From: Dongia sedimenti
GTDB lineage: Bacteria; Pseudomonadota; Alphaproteobacteria; Dongiales; Dongiaceae
Assembly (NCBI GenBank): GCA_030715195.1
Contig: JAUYVI010000004.1
Span: 1-64,000 of the forward strand
DNA length: 64,000 nt
Direction of reading: 5' to 3'
Shown: positions 8,475-16,752 of the stretch, one piece after another
Numbering within the stretch: position 1 is the stretch's first letter
How the letters are laid out: the number at the start of each line of letters is the position of its first letter
The notes under the pieces: model-generated
The model's database searches: none
Seen by the model: the letters and a program-made list of their open reading frames with translations, nothing else
Told to the model about the DNA's origin: nothing
Program-made: the position numbers and the translations under genes

Positions 8475-8528
8475 CGTCATGACGCCCGTAATCCGCTTGC
8501 GCGGAGCGGTTCGTCAGAGCGTTCGCCC

Positions 8529-8571
8529 TGAAACGTTTATCGCAACCGTTGACCCTGCGAGGAGCGTTTCA
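8529..8571 (+). promoter_or_regulatory. Putative SD-sequestering stem of the FMN riboswitch
   Basis: Between aptamer and ribB the RNA can form a two-tier stem. TGAAACG (8529-8535) pairs with CGTTTCA (8565-8571) and, inside it, TCGCA (8540-8544) pairs with TGCGA (8556-8560). The ribB ribosome binding site GAGGAG (8559-8564) lies in the 3' side of this stem. No T-run follows, so control by translation rather than termination is likely. A perfect palindrome GCGTCATGACGC (8474-8485) sits between it and the aptamer. Confidence 0.5.
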
Positions 8572-8574
8572 CCC

Positions 8575-9207
8575 ATGACCACCCTTCTGAACCAGAGACT
8601 GTCAGCGGCCATTGCCGCCATGCGCGCCGGCATCCCGGTCTGCATGCTGGACGATCATGACCGCGAGGACGAGGCGGATCTCGTGGTCGCCGCCGAGACC
8701 CTGACCCGCGATGTGATGGCGCAGCTGATCCGGGCCGGTGGCCTGGTCTGCCTGGCGCTTGAGGACGAGCGGCTGAAGCAGCTGGATCTCCCGCCGATGG
8801 TGCCGGCCAATGACAGCTTGCACGGCACCGCCTTCACGGTTTCGATCGACGCACGGCACGGCGTTTCGACCGGCATCTCCGCCGCCGACCGGCTGGCGAC
8901 GGTGCGGGCCGCCATCGCGCCCAATGCCAAGCCCGCGGACCTGGCGCGGCCGGGTCATATCTTTCCGCTGCGCGCGGCACCCGGCGGCGTGCTGGTGCGG
9001 CGCGGCCATACCGAGGGCTCTGTGGATCTTGCCAAGCTCGCCGGGCTGATGCCGGCCGCGGTCATCGTCGAGCTGATGGACCGCGACGGCGAAATGCTGC
9101 GCAGCAAAGCCGCAAAAAACTTCGCCCGACGGCATGGCTTCCCGGTCATCACCATCGCCGAGATCGCCACCCATCGCGGCGCATCGGAACGGCGCGCCGC
9201 CGAGTAG
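8575..9207 (+). CDS. ribB: 3,4-dihydroxy-2-butanone-4-phosphate synthase
   Basis: RibB converts ribulose 5-phosphate to formate and the four-carbon precursor of riboflavin. The 210-residue protein has the acidic Mg2+ loop DDHDREDEADLVVAAE near the N-terminus, TVSIDARHGVSTGISAADR in the middle, and PGHIFPLRAAPGGVLVRRGHTE before the C-terminus. It has no fused GTP cyclohydrolase II domain, so it is the monofunctional form. ATG 8575 has GAGGAG 10 bases upstream. An in-frame ATG at 8479 would run into the aptamer's 3' edge and destroy the leader logic. Confidence 0.95.
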   Translation: MTTLLNQRLSAAIAAMRAGIPVCMLDDHDREDEADLVVAAETLTRDVMAQLIRAGGLVCLALEDERLKQLDLPPMVPANDSLHGTAFTVSIDARHGVSTGISAADRLATVRAAIAPNAKPADLARPGHIFPLRAAPGGVLVRRGHTEGSVDLAKLAGLMPAAVIVELMDRDGEMLRSKAAKNFARRHGFPVITIAEIATHRGASERRAAE

Positions 9208-9282
9208 CATCGCACCATCGTAAGACACATGCTGCGGCCGAGCGTCGCAGCAAACGGCCGCACCACGGTCGTGGGAGTTCCG

Positions 9283-9324
9283 TTGACACATGTCAATAAA
9301 CTCCTGACAGCGCCGCTCTAGACT
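9283..9324 (+). promoter_or_regulatory. FNR/FixK-type class II promoter
   Basis: TTGACACATGTCAA (9283-9296) is a perfect dyad with the FNR/FixK/DNR core TTGAC-N4-GTCAA. A -10-like TAGACT lies at 9319-9324, which predicts transcription from about 9331. The dyad centre is then at -41.5, the standard position for activation by FNR/CRP-family regulators. The first gene starts 82 bases after the dyad. This implies induction by low oxygen or nitrogen oxides, depending on the regulator. Confidence 0.65.
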
Positions 9325-9378
9325 TTCTGCATGCCGTCACGGAGCTGACGGTCGGGGCAGAAACTTGGAGAGGCAATC

Positions 9379-9765
9379 ATGAAGCATTGGATCCTTGCCG
9401 GCGCATTGATCGCCGGTCTGATGGGTGGCGATCTGCTGCCCCCCGGCCTGATGCCGGTCGCCGAGGCGGCATCGCCGGGCAAGCCGCTGCTCTCAGGCAT
9501 GAAGAACGAGAACGACATCGCCGTGCAGCAGGTGCGCGACGCACTCAGCGCCTTCAGCGGCGCCAACAAGCACTGGCCGGCCAATCTCGGGGAGCTCGCC
9601 GTCTTCGCGCAGCAATACCGGCTGCCGCTCGATCTCTCGGTCTTCCAGACCGCGAACTACACCGTGCAGAACCAAGGCAACGCCTCGGTCGCCGTGTTCG
9701 AGTTCGTCATGAAGAGCTCGCCCGTCAAAGGCGCCTTCGCGCTCGCCAACTACACCGTGAAGTGA
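9379..9765 (+). CDS. Small secreted protein of unknown function
   Basis: I do not recognise the family. The 128-residue protein has a hydrophobic N-terminal signal (WILAGALIAGLMGG to VAEAA), with likely cleavage near residue 31. The mature part is about 97 residues with no cysteine. It has one amphipathic helix (DIAVQQVRDALSAFSG), a WPANLGELAVFAQQYRLPLDL segment resembling the helix-loop of type II pseudopilins, and C-terminal beta-rich repeats containing NYTV twice. GGAG precedes the ATG at good distance. It is the first gene of a three-gene operon of exported proteins behind an FNR-type site. Confidence 0.75.
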   Translation: MKHWILAGALIAGLMGGDLLPPGLMPVAEAASPGKPLLSGMKNENDIAVQQVRDALSAFSGANKHWPANLGELAVFAQQYRLPLDLSVFQTANYTVQNQGNASVAVFEFVMKSSPVKGAFALANYTVK

Positions 9766-9776
9766 GGGGACACGCC

Positions 9777-10418
9777 ATGAACAAGAAACGACTCGCCACG
9801 CTCGGCGCTCTCACGCTCCTGCTCCTTTCCGGTACCGCGCTCACCGCCTGCGCCCCGAGGCACGAGAACGACACGCTCTTCGCCATGGAACCGCCCCCGG
9901 CGCCCTACAATGTCGATGCGGTCGGCGACGCGATCGCGACTGCGGCGGGCAGCACGCCGAAGACCACGATCTACACCAACGTGCTGAACGGCTCCGGCGG
10001 AAGCTGCGTCGATGCCGCGACGACCCGCGGCCAGGCGATCGCCGACAAACTTCAGGGCATGAAGAACAACGGCCAGATTCCCGCCGACCACACCGTGGAC
10101 GTGCACACCTACAGTGGCTATCGCGTGCCCTTCACCACGGATGCGAGCCTCCACACCTACACCGTCACCCAGGTACGCGGGCCGGACGGCACGGTGAAGG
10201 ACACCTGGACCTCCGACAATTACCTCGGGCCCAACAGCAACACGCATTACACCGGCGACGGCGGATACACGAACTGGGACAGCGACTATCTCACCAATCC
10301 GGTCGCCCCGACCAACACGCCGGCCAAGCCGCCGAAGCCCCGCACCGGTGGCAGTGGCGGCGGGGGTGGTGGTGGTGGCGGGGGTGGCGGCGGCGGAGGT
10401 GGCGGCGGCGAGGGCTGA
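9777..10418 (+). CDS. Glycine-tailed lipoprotein of unknown function
   Basis: A 213-residue lipoprotein with a signal peptide (LGALTLLLLSGTALTAC) and Cys25 as the lipidation site. The mature part is polar, rich in Thr/Asn/Asp/Gly, and includes TTRGQAIADKLQGMKNNGQIPADH and several Tyr-rich turns. It then has a proline/threonine hinge (NPVAPTNTPAKPPKPR) and ends in an uninterrupted run of 18 glycines followed by Glu-Gly. GAGGGG precedes the ATG, 11 bases after the upstream stop. I know no family with this layout. The tail would be a disordered, flexible surface or periplasmic extension. Genes before and after are also exported. Confidence 0.75.
   Translation: MNKKRLATLGALTLLLLSGTALTACAPRHENDTLFAMEPPPAPYNVDAVGDAIATAAGSTPKTTIYTNVLNGSGGSCVDAATTRGQAIADKLQGMKNNGQIPADHTVDVHTYSGYRVPFTTDASLHTYTVTQVRGPDGTVKDTWTSDNYLGPNSNTHYTGDGGYTNWDSDYLTNPVAPTNTPAKPPKPRTGGSGGGGGGGGGGGGGGGGGGEG
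10347..10409 (+). repeat. Poly-glycine codon tract
   Basis: The stretch is Gly-Gly-Ser followed by 18 successive GGN codons (10356-10409). The third base varies between C, G, T and A, so this is a protein-level homopolymer rather than a perfect trinucleotide repeat. Slippage is still possible, and tract length may differ between strains. Confidence 0.9.
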
Positions 10419-10425
10419 CGGCGTC

Positions 10426-11724
10426 ATGGCCGGCAGCCTCACGCGACGGCAGGCTTTGGAGGCGGCGCTCGTCGCCTTCACGGCCGCAGCCGTCGTTCCC
10501 GGCATACGGCATGCGGCGCAAGCCGGCACCGAACCCTCCAAATGGGCACGGCTCTACGTCCCAGGCTATCGCAGCGAGCTCGCCACATCCGGCGACCGGC
10601 TGCTGGTCGATATCCCCGAGATCACCCGGGTACCTGCGGATTGGACCGCCAATCGCACCATCCTCAACGTGCTGGATCTGGCCGATCCCACGGCGGAGCC
10701 CAGGCGCGCGGCCTATCCGGTGCGCGGCCATGGCCTGCAGGTCTTGCCCGCGCTCAATGTCGGGGTCTTCTCCGGCATGGAATCGGACACGGTTGTCGGT
10801 TTCGACCTCGACACGCTCGACATGACCGCGTTCGTGCGGCCCGCGCAGGCAGGCTGGCGCTTCGGCGGCCATCCCGCAATCATGCCGGACGGCAAGCATG
10901 TCGCGATCGCCGAGCGACATCCGGCCGAGCCGAAGAGCGGCGACCGCGCGGCCGACATCGCGCGGCTTTCCGGGCGCATCGTCATCCGCGACGCCGTCAC
11001 CCTGGCACCGGTGGGCGCGATGCCGAGCTACGGCATCCGGCCGCATGAGATCCAGGTCACCGATGACGGGCGCCATCTCGTCGTCGCGCATTACGGCAGC
11101 ACCAACGTCGCCGGCAGCGGCGACGACAACCCCGACATCCCCGATCCGATCGCCCCCGGTATCGCCGTCATCGAGATCGCCAGCGGCAAGCTGGTGTCCT
11201 GGATCGACGGCACCGATCCGATGGCGGAACTGCGCCATCTCGCCGGCAAGCGGCTGGACCGCATCTTCGCGGTGACGGCGAAGATGGCCTGGGCCGGTTC
11301 GCCGGAAGCCGCCGGTCTCGAAGCCGATCCCGGCGCCGAGCATGGCTTTGAATATCTCGCCTCGCAGCCCGTGCGTGCGGTCGGCGGCCATGCGCAACAG
11401 CTGCTCTCGGAGCATGTGCCGCTGACACGGCATGGCCTCTCGGTGCTCTATGACGGAAAATCCGACGAGATCCTGATGACCTTCCCGGCCACGCACAGGA
11501 TCGCGCTGTTCGACGGCGCGACCGGAACGCTGAAGAAACTCATCCGCACCGACGCGCTCGGGCTGCGCTGGCCCTGCGGCGTGGCGCTCTCCCCGGACGG
11601 CGCGGCATGGCACGTGACCGGCTATTGGAGCGGCATGATGACGCTGAAGACCGGGACGCATCTGGTCGGCAGCGTGGCCCCGGTGCCGAAATGGTGGGGC
11701 CATAGCCATACCGTGATCGGCTAG
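10426..11724 (+). CDS. Tat-exported beta-propeller protein (DUF1513-like)
   Basis: A 432-residue protein. The N-terminus (SLTRRQALEAALVAFTAAAV) has the twin-arginine and hydrophobic core of a Tat signal ending near HAAQA, so it is probably folded in the cytoplasm and moved to the periplasm. The mature part has repeated beta-propeller blades (HPAIMPDGKHVAIAE; RPHEIQVTDDGRHLVVAH; CGVALSPDGAAWHVTG) resembling the DUF1513/YncE-like group. That group often sits beside iron-regulated di-heme peroxidase or imelysin genes, which are absent here. Start ATG 10426 lies 7 bases after the previous stop, with GAGGG inside that gene's end, so translation is coupled. Cofactor and ligand are unknown. Confidence 0.65.
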   Translation: MAGSLTRRQALEAALVAFTAAAVVPGIRHAAQAGTEPSKWARLYVPGYRSELATSGDRLLVDIPEITRVPADWTANRTILNVLDLADPTAEPRRAAYPVRGHGLQVLPALNVGVFSGMESDTVVGFDLDTLDMTAFVRPAQAGWRFGGHPAIMPDGKHVAIAERHPAEPKSGDRAADIARLSGRIVIRDAVTLAPVGAMPSYGIRPHEIQVTDDGRHLVVAHYGSTNVAGSGDDNPDIPDPIAPGIAVIEIASGKLVSWIDGTDPMAELRHLAGKRLDRIFAVTAKMAWAGSPEAAGLEADPGAEHGFEYLASQPVRAVGGHAQQLLSEHVPLTRHGLSVLYDGKSDEILMTFPATHRIALFDGATGTLKKLIRTDALGLRWPCGVALSPDGAAWHVTGYWSGMMTLKTGTHLVGSVAPVPKWWGHSHTVIG

Positions 11725-11802
11725 CGCTCCAGACTCCGCGCTTCCATTTTCACCGAGGCCGCGCCAGAGTCGCCGCTCCTATTTTGCAGTCGGGAGAGAG
11801 CG

Positions 11803-12780
11803 ATGAAGGCCAATGCCATCCGCATCCATGAACATGGCGGACCGGAGGTGATGCGCTGGGAGGAGGTCGAGGTTCCGCCGGCCGGGCCGGGCGAAGTCAC
11901 GATCAGGAACCATGCCTGCGGCCTCAACTTCATCGACACCTATCAGCGCAGCGGCCTCTATCCGCTGACCATGCCGAGCGGTCTCGGCCTCGAAGCCGCG
12001 GGCATGGTGGAGGCGGTCGGCCCCGGCGTCACCGAGTTCAAGCCGGGCGACCGCGTCGCCTATTGCTCGGCGCCGAACGGCGCCTACGCCACCATCCGCA
12101 ACTATCCGGCCGAGCGGCTGGTCAAGCTGCCGGACACGGTCGACTTCGAGACCGCGGCCGGCATGATGCTGCAAGGCATGACGGTCGAGTTCCTGCTCCG
12201 CCGCACCTATCCGGTGAAGGCTGGCGACTTCGTGCTGTTCCATGCCGCGGCGGGCGGCGTCGGCACCATCGCCATGCAATGGCTGGCCAGCCTCGGCGCG
12301 GTCACGATCGGCACCGCGGGCTCACCGGAGAAATGCGCCATCGCCAAGTCATTGGGCGCGACGCATGTCATCAACTACCGCAGCGAAGACTGGGTGAAGC
12401 GGGTCAAGGAGATCACCGACGGCAAGGGCGTCCATGTGGTCTATGACGGCGTCGGCAAGGACACCTTCCTGCCCTCGCTCGACTGCCTCCGGATGCGCGG
12501 CATGATGGTGACCTTCGGCAACGCCTCCGGCCCGGCGCCGGAGATCCAGCCGCTGATCCTGAGCCAGAAAGGCTCGCTGTTCCTGACGCGTCCGACCCTG
12601 TTCCATTACATCGCCAGCCGCTCCGATCTCGAGCTCTCGGCCGGCGCGCTGTTCGACGTGGTCAACCGCGGCCTGGTGAAGATCCAAATCGGCCACCGCT
12701 ATCCGCTGAAGGACGCGGCTGAGGCGCATCGGGATTTGCAGGCCAGGAAGACGACCGGCGCGACGATCCTGATTCCGTAG
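11803..12780 (+). CDS. NADPH:quinone oxidoreductase (zeta-crystallin type)
   Basis: A 325-residue medium-chain dehydrogenase/reductase of the zinc-free quinone oxidoreductase (QOR) group, which reduces quinones with NADPH in the cytosol. The N-terminal GroES-like domain lacks structural zinc cysteines. The family stretch NHACGLNFIDTYQRSGLYP is followed by GLGLEAAGMVEAVGPGV, and the nucleotide-binding loop is AAAGGVGTIAMQWLASLGA with TAGSPEKCAIAKSLGA after it. GGGAGAGAG precedes the ATG. It stands alone between the exported operon and a convergent kinase gene; only 6 bases separate the two stop codons. Confidence 0.93.
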   Translation: MKANAIRIHEHGGPEVMRWEEVEVPPAGPGEVTIRNHACGLNFIDTYQRSGLYPLTMPSGLGLEAAGMVEAVGPGVTEFKPGDRVAYCSAPNGAYATIRNYPAERLVKLPDTVDFETAAGMMLQGMTVEFLLRRTYPVKAGDFVLFHAAAGGVGTIAMQWLASLGAVTIGTAGSPEKCAIAKSLGATHVINYRSEDWVKRVKEITDGKGVHVVYDGVGKDTFLPSLDCLRMRGMMVTFGNASGPAPEIQPLILSQKGSLFLTRPTLFHYIASRSDLELSAGALFDVVNRGLVKIQIGHRYPLKDAAEAHRDLQARKTTGATILIP

Positions 12781-12786
12781 AGCGGG

Positions 12787-14205
12787 CTAAGCCGCCTTCG
12801 CCAGGGCCGGGCCGGGGAAGGTGACGCTGGCGGTGGTGCCGGCGCCCGGGGTGCTTGCCAGAGCCAACGTCCCGCCGTTGAGCTCGGCCAGGGATTTCGA
12901 GATCGCGAGGCCGAGGCCCCAGCCGATCTGGGTGCGCGACTGGCTGTTCTCGATCTGACCGAACGGCTGCAATGCGCGCTCGAGATCGCCGGGTGCGATG
13001 CCGATGCCGCTGTCCTTGACCCAGATGCAGAGCCGGCCGTCCTGGGTGCGATGCGCGCCCAAGGTCACCCGCCCGCCGGGCTCCGTGAACTTCACCGCAT
13101 TGCCGAGGAAGTTCAGCACGATCTGCTTCAGGTGCTTGCGGTCGACGAACAGGCGCGGCAGCTCGCCGTCGAGTTCGGTCGAGAGCTCCAGGCCGCGCTC
13201 GGCGGCCCGCTGTTGCATCATGCCGATGCAGGCGACCCCCAGCTCGCGGATGTCGATCGATTGCGGCGTCGGCGTCATCTTGCCGTTCTCGATCTTGGCG
13301 ATGTCGAGCACGCCGTCGATCAGGCCCAGCAGATGCCGCCCGGCGCCGACCACGTCCCGCGCGTAGGAGAGATAGCGCGCCTCGCCCAAAGGTCCGAAGG
13401 CTTCCAGCGCCATGATCTCGGAGAAGCCGATGATCGCGTTCAGCGGCGTGCGCAGCTCGTGGCTCATATGCGCCAGGAATTCCGACTTCGCGCGGTTGGC
13501 GACCTCGGCGCGCAGCTTCGCCGCGGAAAGCTCATGGGCCAGATGCCAGAGCCGCCGACGGTGGCGGATCAGCACGGCGACCAGGATCAGCAGCGAGAGC
13601 AGCACCGCCGCGGTGATGCCCGCCAGCAGGCCGAAATCGACCTCGATCCGGCCGCGCTCGGCGTTGACCGTCGTCAGGCCCTGCTGATAGCTGGCCAGTG
13701 CGATCCGCCGCACCGAGCCCTCGGTCGCGCGCAGGATGGAATAGATTTCCGGCGCCGCGGCGGAAAGCGAGCCCTTGGCGGCGATGAGGCCGGTGATCTG
13801 GCCGTCGAGCGCCGCGATGCGCCGCAGCTCGATTCCGAACATCTCGTCCTGGGGCAGCTGCGCGCGGGCATCGCCGGCGCTCACCACATGGACCCAGGTC
13901 TGAAACGCGTTCCAGCGGTCGCGGAGCTCCGCCGGATCGTCGTGTCCGGCAAGCGATGCGGCGACCGCCGCTTCGAACCGCGTGTAATGCGTCTCGAGCT
14001 GCGTGCCCATCCAGGTGATGTTGTAATGCGGCGCGTTGCGCAGGGAATCCAGGCGATCGACGGCGCGGCTGCCGGTCCAGCCGGCGGCGATCACCATGGC
14101 GGCGATTCCAAAGGCGATCAGGACGTCGCGCAGGATTCCGGCACGCCGGCGCAGCATCGTGCTCCGGCCGAACGGCATGCCAGCGAAGCTGCTGCGTCCG
14201 CTCAT
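12787..14205 (-). CDS. Membrane sensor histidine kinase (pair 1)
   Basis: A 472-residue hybrid-free histidine kinase. TM1 is near residues 25-45 and TM2 near 190-215. Between them is a periplasmic helical domain of about 140 residues with no recognised fold ([19 protein letters not shown] onward). The cytoplasmic part has HisKA with the phospho-acceptor in [19 protein letters not shown], then HATPase_c with [20 protein letters not shown] and [10 protein letters not shown]. No response regulator is adjacent. Its ATG overlaps the stop of the upstream sulfite-oxidase-fold protein, so the two are made together. A paralogous pair lies at 19.1-21.0 kb. Confidence 0.93.
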   Translation of the reverse strand: MSGRSSFAGMPFGRSTMLRRRAGILRDVLIAFGIAAMVIAAGWTGSRAVDRLDSLRNAPHYNITWMGTQLETHYTRFEAAVAASLAGHDDPAELRDRWNAFQTWVHVVSAGDARAQLPQDEMFGIELRRIAALDGQITGLIAAKGSLSAAAPEIYSILRATEGSVRRIALASYQQGLTTVNAERGRIEVDFGLLAGITAAVLLSLLILVAVLIRHRRRLWHLAHELSAAKLRAEVANRAKSEFLAHMSHELRTPLNAIIGFSEIMALEAFGPLGEARYLSYARDVVGAGRHLLGLIDGVLDIAKIENGKMTPTPQSIDIRELGVACIGMMQQRAAERGLELSTELDGELPRLFVDRKHLKQIVLNFLGNAVKFTEPGGRVTLGAHRTQDGRLCIWVKDSGIGIAPGDLERALQPFGQIENSQSRTQIGWGLGLAISKSLAELNGGTLALASTPGAGTTASVTFPGPALAKAA

Positions 14206-14726
14206 TGCACGGTCAGCCGGTTGAGCTGCCAGACGCTGCGCGAGAAGTAGAGGTCCTTCTGCAGCCCGAAATTCTCGGAGTAAGGATAGATGACCCAGAG
14301 CGGGCCCTTGTCGTCGACCGGCAAGAGCCGGCCGTTCATCGCATAGGCGACGATGACGTCATAGTTGCGGATGTCGTCCATCGGGATCGGGACCTGGTAA
14401 TCGTCGATCGCATCGGCCAGGACTGCATCGCCCTTGGCGCCGAGCCGCTCCAGCAGATCGCGGATCCGCACGCCTTCATAGAGGTTCTCGCCCTCGGTCC
14501 ACGGCGTCATGGTCGTGATCCGGGTCACCGGCAGGGACTTCAGCGCCGCCAGGTCGAAGACGGCGGGTTCGCCGCCGGCGATGGCGCCGTCGACCACCAG
14601 GACCGTGCCCGCCGGCGTCACGGCTTCCGCCGCGGCGCCCGAAGACACACTCCAACCGGTCATGGCGACACCGATCCCCATCAGCATCGCAGCGAAGGCT
14701 CGGCGGAAACGGCCGTGCGGTCTCAT
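14202..14726 (-). CDS. Periplasmic sulfite-oxidase-fold (Oxidored_molyb-like) protein, no cysteine (pair 1)
   Basis: A 174-residue exported protein: signal peptide to about residue 33, then one domain of the sulfite oxidase/molybdopterin-binding fold. Landmarks are [55 protein letters not shown] and [12 protein letters not shown], ending WQLNRLTVQ. Enzymes with this fold bind Mo through a conserved cysteine, and this protein contains no cysteine at all, so it is probably a ligand-binding rather than redox domain. GGGGTG precedes ATG 14726; an in-frame TTG at 14732 is the alternative. The 3' end overlaps the kinase start (ATGA), suggesting a sensory partner. Confidence 0.8.
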   Translation of the reverse strand: MRPHGRFRRAFAAMLMGIGVAMTGWSVSSGAAAEAVTPAGTVLVVDGAIAGGEPAVFDLAALKSLPVTRITTMTPWTEGENLYEGVRIRDLLERLGAKGDAVLADAIDDYQVPIPMDDIRNYDVIVAYAMNGRLLPVDDKGPLWVIYPYSENFGLQKDLYFSRSVWQLNRLTVQ

Positions 14727-14838
14727 GCTCAATCACCCCAAATGAGCAGCAATTGAACCGATTTTGCTCAGGGATTGATTGAAGCAGCGTTAACGAAAAT
14801 GGGAACGCTGGTAAGAAGAAATTCCGCAGCGGCGCTGC

Positions 14839-15945
14839 TCAGCGCGTCAGCAGCACCGCGGCTTCGGCCGGGAAGGTGAGCCAGACCGGGCGGCCGATCG
14901 CCTCGATACCGTCGAGGCTGCGATCGACGTTCTGATAGGCGACCGCGATCGGCCGGTCGCTGCCCGGAACGGCGATGTAGTAGTGGCTGCGATCGCCGAG
15001 ATAGGCCTGGGCGTCGACCCGCCCGGCGACCGCGTTGGCCTGGCTCGCCGGCTGTTCCCAGGCGAGGCGCAGCTTCTCCGGCCGCACCGCGATCGAGACC
15101 GCGGTGCCGACCGGCGGCGGGGCGCCCTCGAGCATGGCATTGAGCGAACCCAAAGGCCCGGCATCGACCACGGCGCGCCCGCCGCCGGCATTCCGCAAGG
15201 TCCCCTGGAAGAAATTCATCGAACCGATGAACTCCGCCACCTCGCGGCAGTTCGGCGCCTCATAGAGTCTGGTCGCGCTCTCGATCTGCAGCGCCTTGCC
15301 GCGCGACATGACCGCGATCCGGTCGGAGAGGGTCAATGCCTCCTCCTGGTCGTGGGTCACGAAGACGAAGGTGATGCCGACACTGCGCTGGAGCTGCCGC
15401 AGCTCGATCTGCATCTCCTCGCGCAGCTTCTTGTCGAGCGCACCCAGGGGCTCGTCCAGCAGCAGCACCTTCGGCTGGCAGACCAGGGCGCGCGCCAGCG
15501 CGATGCGCTGCCGCTGGCCGCCGGAGAGCTGGTTGCTGGCGCGCGCGCCATAGCCCTCGAGCTTGATCAGCGCCAGGGCTTCATCCACCCGCCGGTTCAG
15601 CTCGTCCTTGCTCAGGCCCTTCTTGCGCAGGCCGAAGGCGATGTTCTCGCGCACGTTCAGATGCGGGAAGATCGCGTAGTTCTGGAACACCATGTTGGTC
15701 GGCCGCGCATAGGCCGGCACGCCCGCCATCTGCTGGCCGTCGATCAAGAGGTCGCCCTGGCTCGGCTGCTCGAAGCCGGCGAGCATGCGCAGCAGGGTGG
15801 TCTTGCCGCAGCCGGACGGGCCCAGCAGCGAGAAGAACTCGCCGCGCCGGATGTCGAAGCTGATGTCGTCCACCGCCTTCACCGGCCCGAAATGCTTCGA
15901 GAGATGGCGCAGCGAGATGATGGCGTCGGACTTAATCTCTGGCAT
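14839..15945 (-). CDS. PotA-like ABC transporter ATPase
   Basis: A 368-residue ATPase of the spermidine/putrescine importer class. The Walker A site is [17 protein letters not shown]-loop NMVFQNYAIFPHLNV, signature [15 protein letters not shown], Walker B VLLLDEPLGALDKKLR, and H-loop FVTHDQEEAL. A C-terminal TOBE domain (about residues 280-360) follows. It energises the two permeases encoded just upstream, 3 bases after the PotC-like stop. The ATPase is most like PotA, but similar proteins carry iron, sugars or opines, so the substrate remains an inference. Confidence 0.92.
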   Translation of the reverse strand: MPEIKSDAIISLRHLSKHFGPVKAVDDISFDIRRGEFFSLLGPSGCGKTTLLRMLAGFEQPSQGDLLIDGQQMAGVPAYARPTNMVFQNYAIFPHLNVRENIAFGLRKKGLSKDELNRRVDEALALIKLEGYGARASNQLSGGQRQRIALARALVCQPKVLLLDEPLGALDKKLREEMQIELRQLQRSVGITFVFVTHDQEEALTLSDRIAVMSRGKALQIESATRLYEAPNCREVAEFIGSMNFFQGTLRNAGGGRAVVDAGPLGSLNAMLEGAPPPVGTAVSIAVRPEKLRLAWEQPASQANAVAGRVDAQAYLGDRSHYYIAVPGSDRPIAVAYQNVDRSLDGIEAIGRPVWLTFPAEAAVLLTR

Positions 15946-15948
15946 GGC

Positions 15949-16752
15949 TCATAACCCGGTCGGTTTTTCGGACTGGACGCCGCGGCGGCGCAGCACTTCG
16001 GAGATCACGACAATGATGGTGGAAGCGATCAGGATGCTGCTGCCGAGTGCCAGCGTGATCGGCAGGCGCTGCGGAAAGCGCAGCATGCTCCAGAGATAGA
16101 TCGGCAGGGTCTGGTCGATCCCGGACAGGAAGAAGGCCAGCACGTATTCGTCGAACGAGGTGGTGAAAGACATCAGCAGGCTGGATATGACCCCCGGCAG
16201 CGCCAGCGGGAAGGTCACGCGCCAGAAGGTCATCCAGCCGTTCTCGCCGAGGTCTTGCGCCGCCTCCTCGAGATTCTTGTCGAAGCCCTCGAGCCGCGAA
16301 ATCAACACCAGCATGGAGAAGGGGACGCAGAGCAGCACATGGCCGGCGCCCACGCACCACAACGACAATTCGATGTCGAAGACCTGGCGCACCAGCACCA
16401 GCAGCGCGACGCCGAGGATGATGCTCGGGATCACCAGCGGCAGCATGATGGTCCCGACCACCGGGCCCTTGCCGGGCAGGCGGTAGCGCGTCACCGCCAT
16501 GGCGGCCAGCAGGCCGAAGGTGGTGCTGATGAGCGCGACGCAAATCCCCACGACGATGCTGTTCCAGACCGCACCCTGCAGCTTGGTGTCGTCGGCCAGC
16601 TGCTGATAGGCGCTGAGGGTGAAACCCTTCAGCGGGAAAATCGCGAAGATGCTGTCGTTGAAGGAGAACAGCGGGAGCAGCAGCACCGGCGCATAGAGAA
16701 ACACCACGAAGCCGAGGCCGTAGAAGGTCAGGAAGTCCCAGCGCCGGCTCAT
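15949..16752 (-). CDS. PotC-like ABC permease
   Basis: A 267-residue inner-membrane permease with about six hydrophobic helices. The cytoplasmic EAA loop, which couples to the ATPase, is EEAAQDLGENGWMTFWRVTFPLALPGV. PotC-type features are the N-terminal LYAPVLLLPLFSFNDS and the FTTSFDEYVLAFFLSG motif. The start ATG at 16752 overlaps the stop of the PotB-like gene (ATGA). An upstream in-frame extension to 17040 is out of keeping with permease N-termini and is rejected. Confidence 0.92.
   Translation of the reverse strand: MSRRWDFLTFYGLGFVVFLYAPVLLLPLFSFNDSIFAIFPLKGFTLSAYQQLADDTKLQGAVWNSIVVGICVALISTTFGLLAAMAVTRYRLPGKGPVVGTIMLPLVIPSIILGVALLVLVRQVFDIELSLWCVGAGHVLLCVPFSMLVLISRLEGFDKNLEEAAQDLGENGWMTFWRVTFPLALPGVISSLLMSFTTSFDEYVLAFFLSGIDQTLPIYLWSMLRFPQRLPITLALGSSILIASTIIVVISEVLRRRGVQSEKPTGL

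Noticed and set aside
9233-9262. TGCGGCCG/CGGCCGCA inverted repeat after ribB as a terminator
   Set aside because: The loop is 14 bases and no T-run follows; it may pair but cannot be supported as a terminator.
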